Shown here piece by piece: positions 36,646 through 54,287 of a DNA stretch of 64,000 bases. The notes beneath the pieces are model-generated. The model did not search any database. It was given only the letters and a program-made list of their open reading frames with translations, and was not told the origin of the DNA. Made by a program: the position numbers and the translations under genes. Positions within the stretch are counted from its first letter, which is position 1. Each line of letters begins with the position of its first letter. Source of the stretch: Leptospira sp. WS92.C1 (GTDB taxonomy: Bacteria > Spirochaetota > Leptospiria > Leptospirales > Leptospiraceae); NCBI RefSeq assembly GCF_040833975.1, contig NZ_CP162130.1, positions 434,001-498,000 of the forward strand, in the 5' to 3' direction.

Positions 36646-36682
36646 GTTTGCTATTTTTGTGCAGTGCATAAAAATAGCAAAC
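36646..36682. promoter_or_regulatory. 37-bp palindrome with TGC-N3-GCA core upstream of the second phasin-like gene
   Basis: Perfect 13-bp arms, GTTTGCTATTTTT and AAAAATAGCAAAC, flank an 11-bp centre that itself contains TGC-AGT-GCA (36660-36668). The dyad lies 33 bp before the ATG at 36715. The core matches the two sites in front of the first phasin-like gene, making a shared regulator likely. It could also fold as a hairpin in the leader RNA. Confidence 0.6.
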
Positions 36683-36714
36683 GAGATCCTCGAAACGATG
36701 AGAGGGGTTGCTGT

Positions 36715-36972
36715 ATGGAAAATAACAAATTAAACGACATAATCAATGCGGGAATCGGCGCTGTTCAAACTTCCCGAGAAATCTTCGACAAACTTGTAGA
36801 CGACTTGAACGACGGGAAGGAAAAGATAGAGCAGAGATTCGATCAGTTAAAGGCTCAGGGCGAAAAAGATATGAGCGACAACGCCCTGAAATTAAAAGTC
36901 AATTTGGCTTGGGGATTGGTTCGGTTTGAAGAGATTCGGGACAATATTCTCAACCATTTTATTAAGAAATAA
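36715..36972 (+). CDS. phasin-related helical protein, 85 aa
   Basis: The ATG at 36715 follows GAGAGGGG, which sets the start; the upstream open frame runs through the palindrome. The product is an amphipathic, mostly helical cytosolic protein (LNDIINAGIGAVQTSREIFD, then a charged coiled-coil-like stretch). It is a shorter paralogue of the protein at 4617-5000. It is followed 5 bp later by a class D beta-lactamase-like gene, which probably shares its transcript. The polyhydroxyalkanoate link is by family only. Confidence 0.72.
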   Translation: MENNKLNDIINAGIGAVQTSREIFDKLVDDLNDGKEKIEQRFDQLKAQGEKDMSDNALKLKVNLAWGLVRFEEIRDNILNHFIKK

Positions 36973-36977
36973 GGCCT

Positions 36978-37861
<884 letters not shown>

Positions 37862-37918
37862 CAATTAACTGTAAGAATTTTCGAAATGGCTCTTCTGTAA
37901 ACTGAAAAAACCGAAGAC

Positions 37919-38401
37919 CTAAGAGAGAAATTCGGGACAAACAAACCAGATGATTTGTCCGTCATGAAATTTTTCTCTCGGAACGTTTACCGCAAGAGCT
38001 GCTCCGGGAGAGAAAAGAAAACTTTTTCCGACTCCGCCAATTCCCAAAAGTTTTTCGGCAAAGACCGAAACATCCGGACTGTGACCCACGAGTAGAATCG
38101 TATCCGAATTGGAAAGCCCTTGGATCAAAGGACAAACTCGGGACATATCCTGTCCGGCTTCTAAATCATTCAAGGATTCGGTTTCCTGTTCGGGATGGAG
38201 GATGTCCGTATAAATTTTTGCGGTGTGAGTGGTTCTGAGATAAGGGCTGTGAAAGATTTTTGTGACTTTAAATCCGACCTGAAAAAAACGCGCCATCTTA
38301 TGTATGTCGTTTTCTCCCTTTATTGTGAGAGGTCTTGAACGATCGGTTCCATCGGGAGAAATCGGCTCAGCCTCTCCGTGTCTAGCAATAATAATTTTCA
38401 T
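37919..38401 (-). CDS. sixA: SixA-type phosphohistidine phosphatase
   Basis: A 160-residue histidine phosphatase. The RHG motif is at the N terminus (KIIIARHGEAEP, His8), and the second catalytic His is in LLVGHSPDV. FHSPYLRTTHTAKIY is the typical middle segment of the SixA family, which removes phosphate from phosphohistidine in phosphotransfer proteins. I took the ATG at 38401 rather than 38443 because it gives the canonical MKIIIARHG start. It follows tRNA-Pro on the same strand. Confidence 0.88.
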   Translation of the reverse strand: MKIIIARHGEAEPISPDGTDRSRPLTIKGENDIHKMARFFQVGFKVTKIFHSPYLRTTHTAKIYTDILHPEQETESLNDLEAGQDMSRVCPLIQGLSNSDTILLVGHSPDVSVFAEKLLGIGGVGKSFLFSPGAALAVNVPREKFHDGQIIWFVCPEFLS

Positions 38402-38613
38402 GTTTCTTGAAGATTTGACAGGGAAAAAATTCCCGAAAATCATCGAACCTTCTTCTATTTGGAACCTTCGTTTGCAAAAAAGGTCCCACGTTATTATATT
38501 CTTACAGCTTGTCTTAAAACTCTATTTTTCTTTTATTGAAAAACAAGGGCTGCAAGTTTCCGGCGATTGTCTACCGGTCTCTTACCAAAGGCTCTAACTC
38601 CAAGGAAAAGTCC

Positions 38614-39520
<907 letters not shown>

Positions 39521-39528
<8 letters not shown>

Positions 39529-40345
39529 TCTTCTCTGGATCCAAGATCAATTTCCAAAAATATTTTCGATCGCATTTTTAACCCTGAGAGAAACGTTGAG
39601 AAAACGAATCGTATATTTTATTTTTATAATATCCGCTTTGTTTTTATTCTTAAATTTTTCCTGCCAGATTCAAGTAGGAGGAGAGGATCAATCCGGAAAT
39701 CCGAATTTTCAGATCTATGTCGTTTTTCTTTTTTTTGCATTTTGGAATACGGTTCTCGCCTTGTTTCTTCCTATTTCTCTTTTGGGAGAAGAATTGGAAA
39801 ATAAAACCTATCTTCCTATCCTGTCTCGCCCCGTTTCTTCTCTGACGTATCTAACGGGAAAATCCTTGGGTGTGCTCACTTTGATTTTTGCAAACGCAGT
39901 ATTTCTCATCGGGATTTATCTTGTGAAACAGCAATTTTCAGACGGTGTTCTTTCTTGGGATTTGCTTAAGGGAAGTATCACAATGTTTCCCGTCTTTTTA
40001 TTCCTGATCATTTTCGGATTTCTTTTGGTTTTATCTTTTGGGAAGAATGCGGCGTTTTTCGGGGGATTGGCGCTTCTCGTTTTTTCGACTTTTTTAGATT
40101 TGTTTATCTATGAATCGGCTGCGGCAAGTTTGGTGCAAACCTCGGATCTGAAAAAACAGATTTTAGAAGTCGTCTATTGGATTTTACCTCAAGAAGGGAC
40201 CGTCTTTTTCTTTTCCAGTTCTCTTCTTGCAAAAAGTCTTTCTCAGGTCCATTATTATGGGGAATACTCGCTTGCTCAAATCGGGGTTTGGATTCTTCTT
40301 TCGTTTGTTTTGGGAAAAGTTGTCTTGGACAGGAAAGAACTCTGA
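39521..40345 (+). CDS. ABC-2 type transporter permease
   Basis: The product has 274 residues with six predicted membrane helices. The N-terminal amphipathic part (IAFLTLRETLRKRIVYFIFI) and the LLGEELENKTYLPILSRPVS loop are characteristic of NosY/NatB-like ABC-2 permeases. Its start overlaps the ATP-binding gene, so the two form one exporter. The HDOD-protein gene follows 93 bp later on the same strand. Confidence 0.87.
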
Positions 40346-40438
40346 TCCAAAAGTACCGATTGACAAATCTTTAAAGAGTCATAATTCTACCTTGGATCGC
40401 GGTTTGTGCGATAGAATGGAGTTTCTGGAAATCGGTAA

Positions 40439-41959
40439 ATGAAGATTCAGTGGTATCATTACGAAAAGGAGGGATATTTTCTCTCCGTTAAGAACCTCAA
40501 TGAACCGATCGAGTCTCTCAATCCACTCTATTTGAGGATCACACATCTCAACAGAAACAGCGACAAGATCATCAGTTTCCTCCTGGATCGATATCTTCAG
40601 TATCTGGATATCACTTCCCTTAGAGAATGCATTTTTTCTATCTTGAGGGAAACCATCATGAATGCAGTTAAGGCGAATCAAAAGAGAGTCGTCTTTAAGG
40701 AAGCTGGTTTGGATATCACGGATCCCGCCCAATATATCGCAGGGATGGAAAAATTTAAAACCGAACTGATCACAAAGAAGGATCTATACACGGATCTACT
40801 CGAAAAGAACGGCCTGCATGTTCTGCTTACGTTCGGATTTAATCAGAATAGTTTTCTTTTAAAGGTGGCGAATAACGTCGGCATTCTTCCGGAAGAGGAC
40901 CAGAGAATTCAGGAGCGAATTTCAAAAGCGCATACATATAACGATCTTTCGGAAGTATTTGAAAATCACGGAGACGAATCCGAGGGCGCCGGTCTTGGAC
41001 TTGCGATGTCTCTTTTGATGCTGAAAAACGAAGGGATCGAAGGGGATTCGTATCGAATCAAATCCGAAGAAGGGGTCACATCGGCGTATGTGAAAATTCC
41101 GTTCGGATTTAAAAAACGAAATATCAATCTTCAGAAAACGGGAGAGATTTTATCCGAATTGGATATTCTGCCCACCTTTCCGGACAACATAAATCAGATC
41201 ATGAGTCTGATCAATAAACCCGATTCTTCGATTCAGAGTATAACCGAACTTGTGGGAAGAGACGTATCGTTATCTACGAATATTCTCAAACTTGCAAACT
41301 CAGCTTCGTTTTCCCAAAGAAATAGAGTTGAGAATTTGGAAGACGCGATCAAAGTGATCGGTCTTTCGGAGTTAAACAGTATTCTTTTGAGTCTTGGAAC
41401 CAAAAAGATTTTGGAAGAAAGATATAACGAATTCGAAGCGATTTGGGAAAGATCGAGCCTATCCGCTTTTATCTGTAGGCGTTTGGGTGAAAGAATGGGC
41501 TGGAAAAAGCAGACGATCACCGTCGTTGTCTGCGCGGCCCTTTTGCACGATGTCGGTCGGGTCATTTTGATTTCTTTGGAACCGGAAATTTCGGCCAAAA
41601 TTTCGGAAATTTTGGAAAATCGTTCGTTTCCGTCCCCTTTGACTTTGGAGGAGGCTGCATTAGGAATTTCTCATACAACCCTCGGGGGAATGATTTGTGA
41701 AAAATGGAATTTTTCGGATACGATTCGGGTTTCCGCGGAAATGCATCATCGGCCGTTGCTCGTAAAAAAAGAATTTCAAGACGCGGTCTTTGCTATTTAT
41801 CTTTCGGACATGATCATCGATATCTCTCAAAAACTCGCCGATTATACTCTTATACAAACATCCGTTTTACAATATTTCGGTTTTAAAAAAGAGGAAGAGT
41901 TTACGGAATTTATGGCTAAAACTTTGCAGGAATATAAGGATTTTAATAAAAAGTCCTGA
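40439..41959 (+). CDS. HATPase-like domain fused to HDOD domain
   Basis: A 506-residue soluble signalling protein. The N-terminal half looks like a GHKL ATPase: an N-box RETIMNAVKAN (70-80), a D-box-like VANNVGIL (143-150) and a G-box EGAGLGLAM (182-190), but with no histidine-kinase dimerisation helix. Residues about 235-440 are an HDOD domain (LPTFPDNINQIMSLI, ILKLANSASF and LLHDVGRV with His370-Asp371, and EMHHRP). HDOD proteins usually act in signalling or gene regulation. The fusion suggests nucleotide-controlled regulation; targets are unknown. It is convergent with rsmA. Confidence 0.82.
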   Translation: MKIQWYHYEKEGYFLSVKNLNEPIESLNPLYLRITHLNRNSDKIISFLLDRYLQYLDITSLRECIFSILRETIMNAVKANQKRVVFKEAGLDITDPAQYIAGMEKFKTELITKKDLYTDLLEKNGLHVLLTFGFNQNSFLLKVANNVGILPEEDQRIQERISKAHTYNDLSEVFENHGDESEGAGLGLAMSLLMLKNEGIEGDSYRIKSEEGVTSAYVKIPFGFKKRNINLQKTGEILSELDILPTFPDNINQIMSLINKPDSSIQSITELVGRDVSLSTNILKLANSASFSQRNRVENLEDAIKVIGLSELNSILLSLGTKKILEERYNEFEAIWERSSLSAFICRRLGERMGWKKQTITVVVCAALLHDVGRVILISLEPEISAKISEILENRSFPSPLTLEEAALGISHTTLGGMICEKWNFSDTIRVSAEMHHRPLLVKKEFQDAVFAIYLSDMIIDISQKLADYTLIQTSVLQYFGFKKEEEFTEFMAKTLQEYKDFNKKS

Positions 41960-42865
41960 TCAGGTATCTTTTATCAGTTTTGAAACCGAGGAGGAAAGAT
42001 AACCCGCGGCTTCGTGAAAGTTTTTCGGTTTTAATTCTTCGGGTCTTTTATCGGTATTTATCTTCGATTTTTCCAGAGACGCAAAACATTCCATTCTAAA
42101 ATTTTCCTCCGAAAAATCGGTCGCGTTTTGAACTTCGAACGGAAGAGAGGAAACGGGGGCGTCTCGCAACGAAGAAGCGAGTTTTTTTCTTTTTCCCCAG
42201 AAAGCCATTCTACAAAGACATTCCAAAGCGATAAAACCGGACTCATTCTCCAACACCGGTGCGGCTCTGTATTCTAAGATCGAGGAATCCACATTGGGTC
42301 GTGGATAAAACGCGCCGGCTTTGATATTTTTTTTGAGTTTCCAAGTTCCAAAGGCCGAAAGATAAAATTGAATCGAAGAGGGTTCGCTTGATATACGTTT
42401 GGCGAATTCTTTTTGAACCAGGAAGGTTGCGCCTTTGAGTTTTTTCAGATTTCTAACGGCGCTTAACGTGAGTTCGGAGGAGATATAATAGGGGAGATTT
42501 CCGAAAAGATAAACCGATTCCTGCGCGTATTCCGGCAAAAATTGTAACGCATCCCCTTCCCGAAGTTCGAATTCAGGAAGATATTCTCTCAACCAGTTTG
42601 CATAAACAGGATCAATTTCGAAAAGTGTCACCGGTTTTTCAAACAAAAGCAATCCGTGGGAGATGGCGCCGAGTCCGGGGCCGATTTCAAGGATACGATC
42701 GATGGAGGGGAGAAGGTCGGAGTTCAAACCTCCGAGAATGATTTTGATCGCGTTCGGATCGATGAGAAAATTCTGTCCCCACTTCTTGAGCGGTGCGGAA
42801 GCTTTGGACTCCAGAAACTTCCGGATCTCAGAAACTTTCCGAAATGGGTATTCTTTGGAGCTCAT
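41960..42865 (-). CDS. rsmA: 16S rRNA dimethyladenosine transferase RsmA (KsgA)
   Basis: Dimethylates two adjacent adenosines near the 3' end of 16S rRNA, a late step of small-subunit assembly. KKWGQNFLID, the SAM-binding LEIGPGLGAISHGLL, and the catalytic NLPYYIS are the family hallmarks; YPRPNVDSSI is also typical. The start is the ATG at 42865 with GGAAAAAG upstream, giving 301 residues; the open frame continues further but overlaps comEC. The first 38 bp overlap the end of comEC. Confidence 0.95.
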   Translation of the reverse strand: MSSKEYPFRKVSEIRKFLESKASAPLKKWGQNFLIDPNAIKIILGGLNSDLLPSIDRILEIGPGLGAISHGLLLFEKPVTLFEIDPVYANWLREYLPEFELREGDALQFLPEYAQESVYLFGNLPYYISSELTLSAVRNLKKLKGATFLVQKEFAKRISSEPSSIQFYLSAFGTWKLKKNIKAGAFYPRPNVDSSILEYRAAPVLENESGFIALECLCRMAFWGKRKKLASSLRDAPVSSLPFEVQNATDFSEENFRMECFASLEKSKINTDKRPEELKPKNFHEAAGYLSSSVSKLIKDT

Positions 42866-44783
42866 CTTTTTCCAGAAACACCCAACTCTCCGGGAGCCCA
42901 AGCAGTTTTCGATTTCGATTCCAAACTTGTGCATTGTCCTTACTTCCGAACGGAGTTTCCAAAAGGATCCAGCCTCTGCCCGTTCTTGTTTTCCGGAAAA
43001 GCCCCTCTAAAGAATCCTTTTTTGTATGAAAGAAAAGTATCGTTGATCCTCCTTGAAGGCGAATTTCTCTCGTTTTTTGCGATTTGAAAATTCTCATTTT
43101 GCTTGTTTGTGCCCAGAGCTCCGGATCCCGACCCGCATAGAGGATTTCGATTTTAGGATGATCCGATATACATTGAAATGCCCAAGTAAGACAGGATTCG
43201 TCTTCCACAAAGATTTTGTCGAGAGCCTCTCCGTCTTTGTTTGTGTCGCAATAATTCTTTTTGGAGGTCTGAAACGTTTTGGAAAGTGCTCGGAATCCGT
43301 ATTTACACTTTCCGGAGAGGAATAAGGAATCGCCGTTTCGAAGCAAAAAGAAAAATCGATTGTTTATAATTCGGTTCTCGATCGGAAACAGTTCGGGAGA
43401 TTTGTAGAGTAGAATGTAAATCCAGACAATCCAGGAAATTAAACCGATTTCCGCGAACGGAAGGATTTTTTTGGAAAAAATTCTTTTTGTATTCAAATAT
43501 ATATATTCACTATTTTGAATGTTTTTGAAATTCTTTTCAAATGGGACCGCATTTAAAAAGAATTTTTCAGAGATCCACGCAAATGAGAAAACACTAAGGG
43601 CAAGACACAACCATCCGAGGATTCCGATCGCCACCGCGTCTCCCATTTCTTTATAAAACCCTAACGGTTTGGAAAGTGTGTTGGAAAGATACGAAAGGAT
43701 TTGAATTAAAAATTCCGTTATGGACCAAGACGATTCTATGATAAAATCGATTTTTGTTTCCTGAAGAAGAAGGGAAAGATAGAGAATCGGTAAAAGAATT
43801 CCGGCAAGAGGAACCACGAGAAGATTGAGAAGAACGGAACCAAAACTGAAAGATCCGAATGCAAAGAGTAAAACCGGCATGGTGCCGAGACCGGCGGAGA
43901 AGGAGATCGAAAGATTTTCCTTAAAAAAGGAGGATAGAAAATTCTCATCCGAAAGAAAGTTGCAAAAGTGTTTGATCGGATAGGAGAATAAAAAAATCCC
44001 GGTTACCGCTCCAAAAGAAAGACAAAACGAAACCGTGTAAAAACGAGACGGATCCCAGATCCACAAAATCCAAGCCGAACCGAGGAGAAGATCCACGGGT
44101 CTGAGATTTCTAAAAAACAGTCCTTGGAACAAAAGCATTCCCGCAAAGATCCAAGCCCTTGCGAGTGAAACCGGATATCCAAGCGCGGATAAATAAATAA
44201 ATCCTGTGAGAAGGGGAATGATCCTGGGGAAGTTGTGACCGAGTCCGGGAATTCTACTTAGAATGGAGAATTGAACTCCCATCAAAATTCCGAGATGCAA
44301 ACCCGATGCCGCGAACAGATGCAGGATTCCTCCTTCTTTGGCTTTTTGCTTAAATTCTTTGGAAAGCTGTTTGGGTTCTCCAAAAATCAAACCGAGCGCG
44401 ACTCGATGGGAATTTTTTTCCAGATCCGCTTTTTGGAGATGAAGCAGAATTCTTTCCCTAAACTTCTCTTGGAATTTTCTTTCCAGTTTTCCAAAGATGG
44501 TTTTCTTTTCCACGGCAACGTTCGTGTTTTTTTCTTCCCGTTGAAATCGCGAAGGAAATAAAACCGTGACCACGAGAAGAAATAGAATTCCAAATACGAA
44601 CGATTCGGCGATTTGAAATCGTTTTGGAAGGAATACGCTGATTGAAAAAAGAATTATAAAAATTCCGATCCAGATCAGAACCGTGCCCGGAAAGACTAAG
44701 TCGAGCGCGATTCCGGAAAGTGTTCCCAATGAAAACTTGGAAAATGCGGAACAAGGCACCCAGTTTCGAATGTGTTTTCCCAT
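42828..44783 (-). CDS. comEC: ComEC/Rec2-family DNA uptake protein
   Basis: The inner-membrane channel for single-stranded DNA uptake during transformation. The competence domain shows the typical ILHLFAASGLHLGILMGVQF, with many membrane helices from about residue 15 to 450. The C-terminal soluble part (about 470-651) lacks the HxHxDH metal motif of the beta-lactamase-like nuclease domain found in many ComEC proteins, so any such domain is degenerate. Leptospira are not known to be readily transformable. The gene ends inside rsmA. Confidence 0.85.
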   Translation of the reverse strand: MGKHIRNWVPCSAFSKFSLGTLSGIALDLVFPGTVLIWIGIFIILFSISVFLPKRFQIAESFVFGILFLLVVTVLFPSRFQREEKNTNVAVEKKTIFGKLERKFQEKFRERILLHLQKADLEKNSHRVALGLIFGEPKQLSKEFKQKAKEGGILHLFAASGLHLGILMGVQFSILSRIPGLGHNFPRIIPLLTGFIYLSALGYPVSLARAWIFAGMLLFQGLFFRNLRPVDLLLGSAWILWIWDPSRFYTVSFCLSFGAVTGIFLFSYPIKHFCNFLSDENFLSSFFKENLSISFSAGLGTMPVLLFAFGSFSFGSVLLNLLVVPLAGILLPILYLSLLLQETKIDFIIESSWSITEFLIQILSYLSNTLSKPLGFYKEMGDAVAIGILGWLCLALSVFSFAWISEKFFLNAVPFEKNFKNIQNSEYIYLNTKRIFSKKILPFAEIGLISWIVWIYILLYKSPELFPIENRIINNRFFFLLRNGDSLFLSGKCKYGFRALSKTFQTSKKNYCDTNKDGEALDKIFVEDESCLTWAFQCISDHPKIEILYAGRDPELWAQTSKMRIFKSQKTREIRLQGGSTILFFHTKKDSLEGLFRKTRTGRGWILLETPFGSKDNAQVWNRNRKLLGLPESWVFLEKDELQRIPISESF

Positions 44784-44886
44784 ACTCTATCCGGTTCCTG
44801 AGCCGAGCGGAGGGTGGGGAATTGAGAATTTTTTTGTGAGAAAGTTTGGTTTGAAAAAAAGAATTTACCGTGATAGGGCTCCGGTC

Positions 44887-44901
44887 CGGACTTGAAGTCC
44901 G
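44887..44901. repeat. palindrome CGGACTT-G-AAGTCCG
   Basis: Seven-base arms surround a single central base in the gap between trpS and comEC, 104 bp before the comEC start. The same 13-base core (GGACTTGAAGTCC) appears at 57649-57661 upstream of the LptF/G-type gene. The rest of the 280-bp gap holds nothing else that I can identify. Confidence 0.5.
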
Positions 44902-45066
44902 TGCTAACCTTGTTTTACAAAAAAATCAAGAAGATCTCGGAAGGGCCAAAATTTCTTTTTAAAAATTATCCTTTTCGGCAAATTTAGATAGCATTTGGAA
45001 AATCAATCGATTTCAATTTTGGAATTTTTAAAAGTAGGAACTCCTAAAATGAAAGAAAAGCTCCGA

Positions 45067-47870
<2,804 letters not shown>

Positions 47871-47876
47871 AACTGT

Positions 47877-49651
<1,775 letters not shown>

Positions 49652-49653
49652 GA

Positions 49654-50425
<772 letters not shown>

Positions 50426-50507
50426 AAATGGGTACTCCAAAAAAAATTAGTGCTGTTAACACAAAAATCTTGTGTCTATGTAGTGCAAACCACTTTTTTA
50501 AGCAAGT

Positions 50508-50810
50508 CTAAGCGGACTCGTTGGTTGAGAATAGATATTTCAACCAGTAATAAGTCCAGATCATAAATCCGATTACGATCAGAACATTTGCATCCGTTTT
50601 TAAGAAAAAAGCCAATCCCCAAAACAGAGGCAGGAGCATCCAACTGCAAAGAGACAGAAGTAGGAGAATCGAATTTTTTCGAAACGGTGTGTGAAGGACA
50701 TTTTTGAATTCGGATCGAAATGTAGAAAGGCTTTTCGGACCCTTCCATTCTCGATAAGATAGAATGAAAAAAAGTCCACAAAGGATTGTCAAAATGAGAG
50801 CGTAGATCAT
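50508..50810 (-). CDS. small membrane protein, about 100 aa
   Basis: Three hydrophobic helices dominate (MIYALILTILCGLFFIL, ILLLLSLCSWMLLPLFWGLAF and VLIVIGFMIWTYYWLKYLF). I recognise no family. The start is unclear: the Met at 50810 gives a compact protein, while the frame is open to 50978, overlapping the divergent acyl-CoA dehydrogenase start, with a further ATG at 50900. No good ribosome site marks any of these. The gene lies between etfB and the dehydrogenase gene. Confidence 0.55.
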   Translation of the reverse strand: MIYALILTILCGLFFILSYREWKGPKSLSTFRSEFKNVLHTPFRKNSILLLLSLCSWMLLPLFWGLAFFLKTDANVLIVIGFMIWTYYWLKYLFSTNESA

Positions 50811-50890
50811 ATGATAGTTTTTGGAAAAGAAAGATTCTCTGTCGAGCTGTTTTAAGCGCGGGGAAGAGGATATTAGAGAAGAGGATAACG

Positions 50891-52767
<1,877 letters not shown>

Positions 52768-52769
52768 AC

Positions 52770-54176
52770 TTATCGGACCGGAACGAGTTTTCCTTTTTTC
52801 AAAACATATTCGAAAATTTTAATTTTTTCCTTCGATTCTTTGGAACAGTTCGTCGAGTTCCTGAAAATGCTGGAGCCGCTGTAGGTAATATGACCGCATT
52901 CTCCGTTATAACCAGAAAAAGCGAGCAGGGAATTAAATCCGTATCCGTTGAATTGATATAAAATTTGGCTGATATCGCCGGATCTTCCGGAAGTTTCGGT
53001 CACCATTACTTCGTCGATTCCGTCTCCGTCCAAATCCGTAAACTCGATATTGCCGATGCCGACGTGCAGATTCGTATAGGAATTTCCTTCTTTGAGAATC
53101 AAAAGGTTTCTTGTATGCGGGTATTCATCGTCGACATATATGCTTTTACGATCAACTTCCACGTGATACACCTTTTTTTTACCGAAGAAATGTTCCGTTT
53201 CTCGCACGGTTGCCAAGTCCGCATTTCCATCGAGAGCCTTGTCTATCGTTTCTAAAAAATTCCGATTTAAACTCGGTTGATGATTGGATAGGTATAACTT
53301 GGAATGAGTCGAATAGGTTTTGAGAATGTCGGAAGGAAGATATCCGGAATATACGATTTTGGTTTCGTCGTCGGAATGATCGTAATCGTATTCATTGGGC
53401 GCTTTTTCTCCGGATATGTAGAAATAAACTTTTCCCTGAGTCGTGACCAGCTTGTTTGTGAAATAAACTTCTGCATCCTTCTTCAATTCATACGGGATTT
53501 CCGAACTTGGAATCAGTTTTCCCTTGGAAAACGTAAATATTTTGCTCGGATCCTTTTTTAGGATCGCCCATCCAGTCTGACGCAGTTCGATCGTTTCCGT
53601 TTTCGACAAAACATCGGGACTGACTCCTCTCATCAGATAAGCGGTAAATGCGAATCCGATCTTGCCGTCTTTTGTTTTGATCTTCGCCCAGGTTCCCTGC
53701 ATCTCATCGATTGTTACTTTTTTGGAATGTTCTTCGATGAGTTCGACGATGTCTCTGGTCGCCAATCGTCCTAAAATTTTACCGCCTGTGCTCGGAGTTT
53801 CTCTCAATAATAACTGGGTTGCGGTCACTAATCCGAATTTATCTCCGGTTACTGGAAGAAAGTTCAGAACGTTATTTTTGATGCTTTCCTCTTCTTTGGA
53901 AATAAATCCCACTTTGTCCTTTTGATGAATTTTAAACCAAAGCAGTTTGCTGACGGAATCCTTATCTTGAAGATCCGCAGCAAGAACGTCATACGGCGAG
54001 GATTGATCCAAGGAGAAGGCGATTTCGCTTTTTAAGGTCGGTTTAGAATATACTTTAATGTCCTTTTGAAGAACGACTCCAAAACCGATGGGCACGCTGG
54101 CACAGGTATAGAGAAAAAGAAAAAAAATCAGAGCGATTGATAAACGAATAAGAGAAGGAAATTTATTTTTGTGCAT
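52770..54176 (-). CDS. SH3-domain lipoprotein, 468 aa
   Basis: From the ATG at 54176 the leader (LIRLSIALIFFLFLYT) ends at Cys25, a likely lipid site. Two bacterial SH3-like regions follow (KDIKVYSKPTLKSEIAFSL and LLLRETPSTGGKILGRLATR), domains that often bind peptidoglycan. Near the C terminus is DLDGDGIDEVMVTETSGRSG, a calcium-loop or VCBS-like repeat. It would be a periplasmic envelope protein. It is convergent with the O-methyltransferase gene, ending 2 bp away. Confidence 0.78.
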   Translation of the reverse strand: MHKNKFPSLIRLSIALIFFLFLYTCASVPIGFGVVLQKDIKVYSKPTLKSEIAFSLDQSSPYDVLAADLQDKDSVSKLLWFKIHQKDKVGFISKEEESIKNNVLNFLPVTGDKFGLVTATQLLLRETPSTGGKILGRLATRDIVELIEEHSKKVTIDEMQGTWAKIKTKDGKIGFAFTAYLMRGVSPDVLSKTETIELRQTGWAILKKDPSKIFTFSKGKLIPSSEIPYELKKDAEVYFTNKLVTTQGKVYFYISGEKAPNEYDYDHSDDETKIVYSGYLPSDILKTYSTHSKLYLSNHQPSLNRNFLETIDKALDGNADLATVRETEHFFGKKKVYHVEVDRKSIYVDDEYPHTRNLLILKEGNSYTNLHVGIGNIEFTDLDGDGIDEVMVTETSGRSGDISQILYQFNGYGFNSLLAFSGYNGECGHITYSGSSIFRNSTNCSKESKEKIKIFEYVLKKGKLVPVR

Positions 54177-54287
54177 ATTTTTATCGGATCCGGAAGTTGA
54201 TTCGATAAAAATGATGTTTGCCGTAAAATGGGTCAACCTAAAATGTATTTTTTCATTCGGAGATATTAATTCTTCAAATCAAATTCG

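Noticed and set aside
44860..44930. Possible tRNA-Sec (anticodon-like loop CTTCAAG)
   Set aside because: Only the anticodon-like hairpin is present. There is no matching acceptor stem or T arm with TTCGA, and the same hairpin core recurs at 57648.
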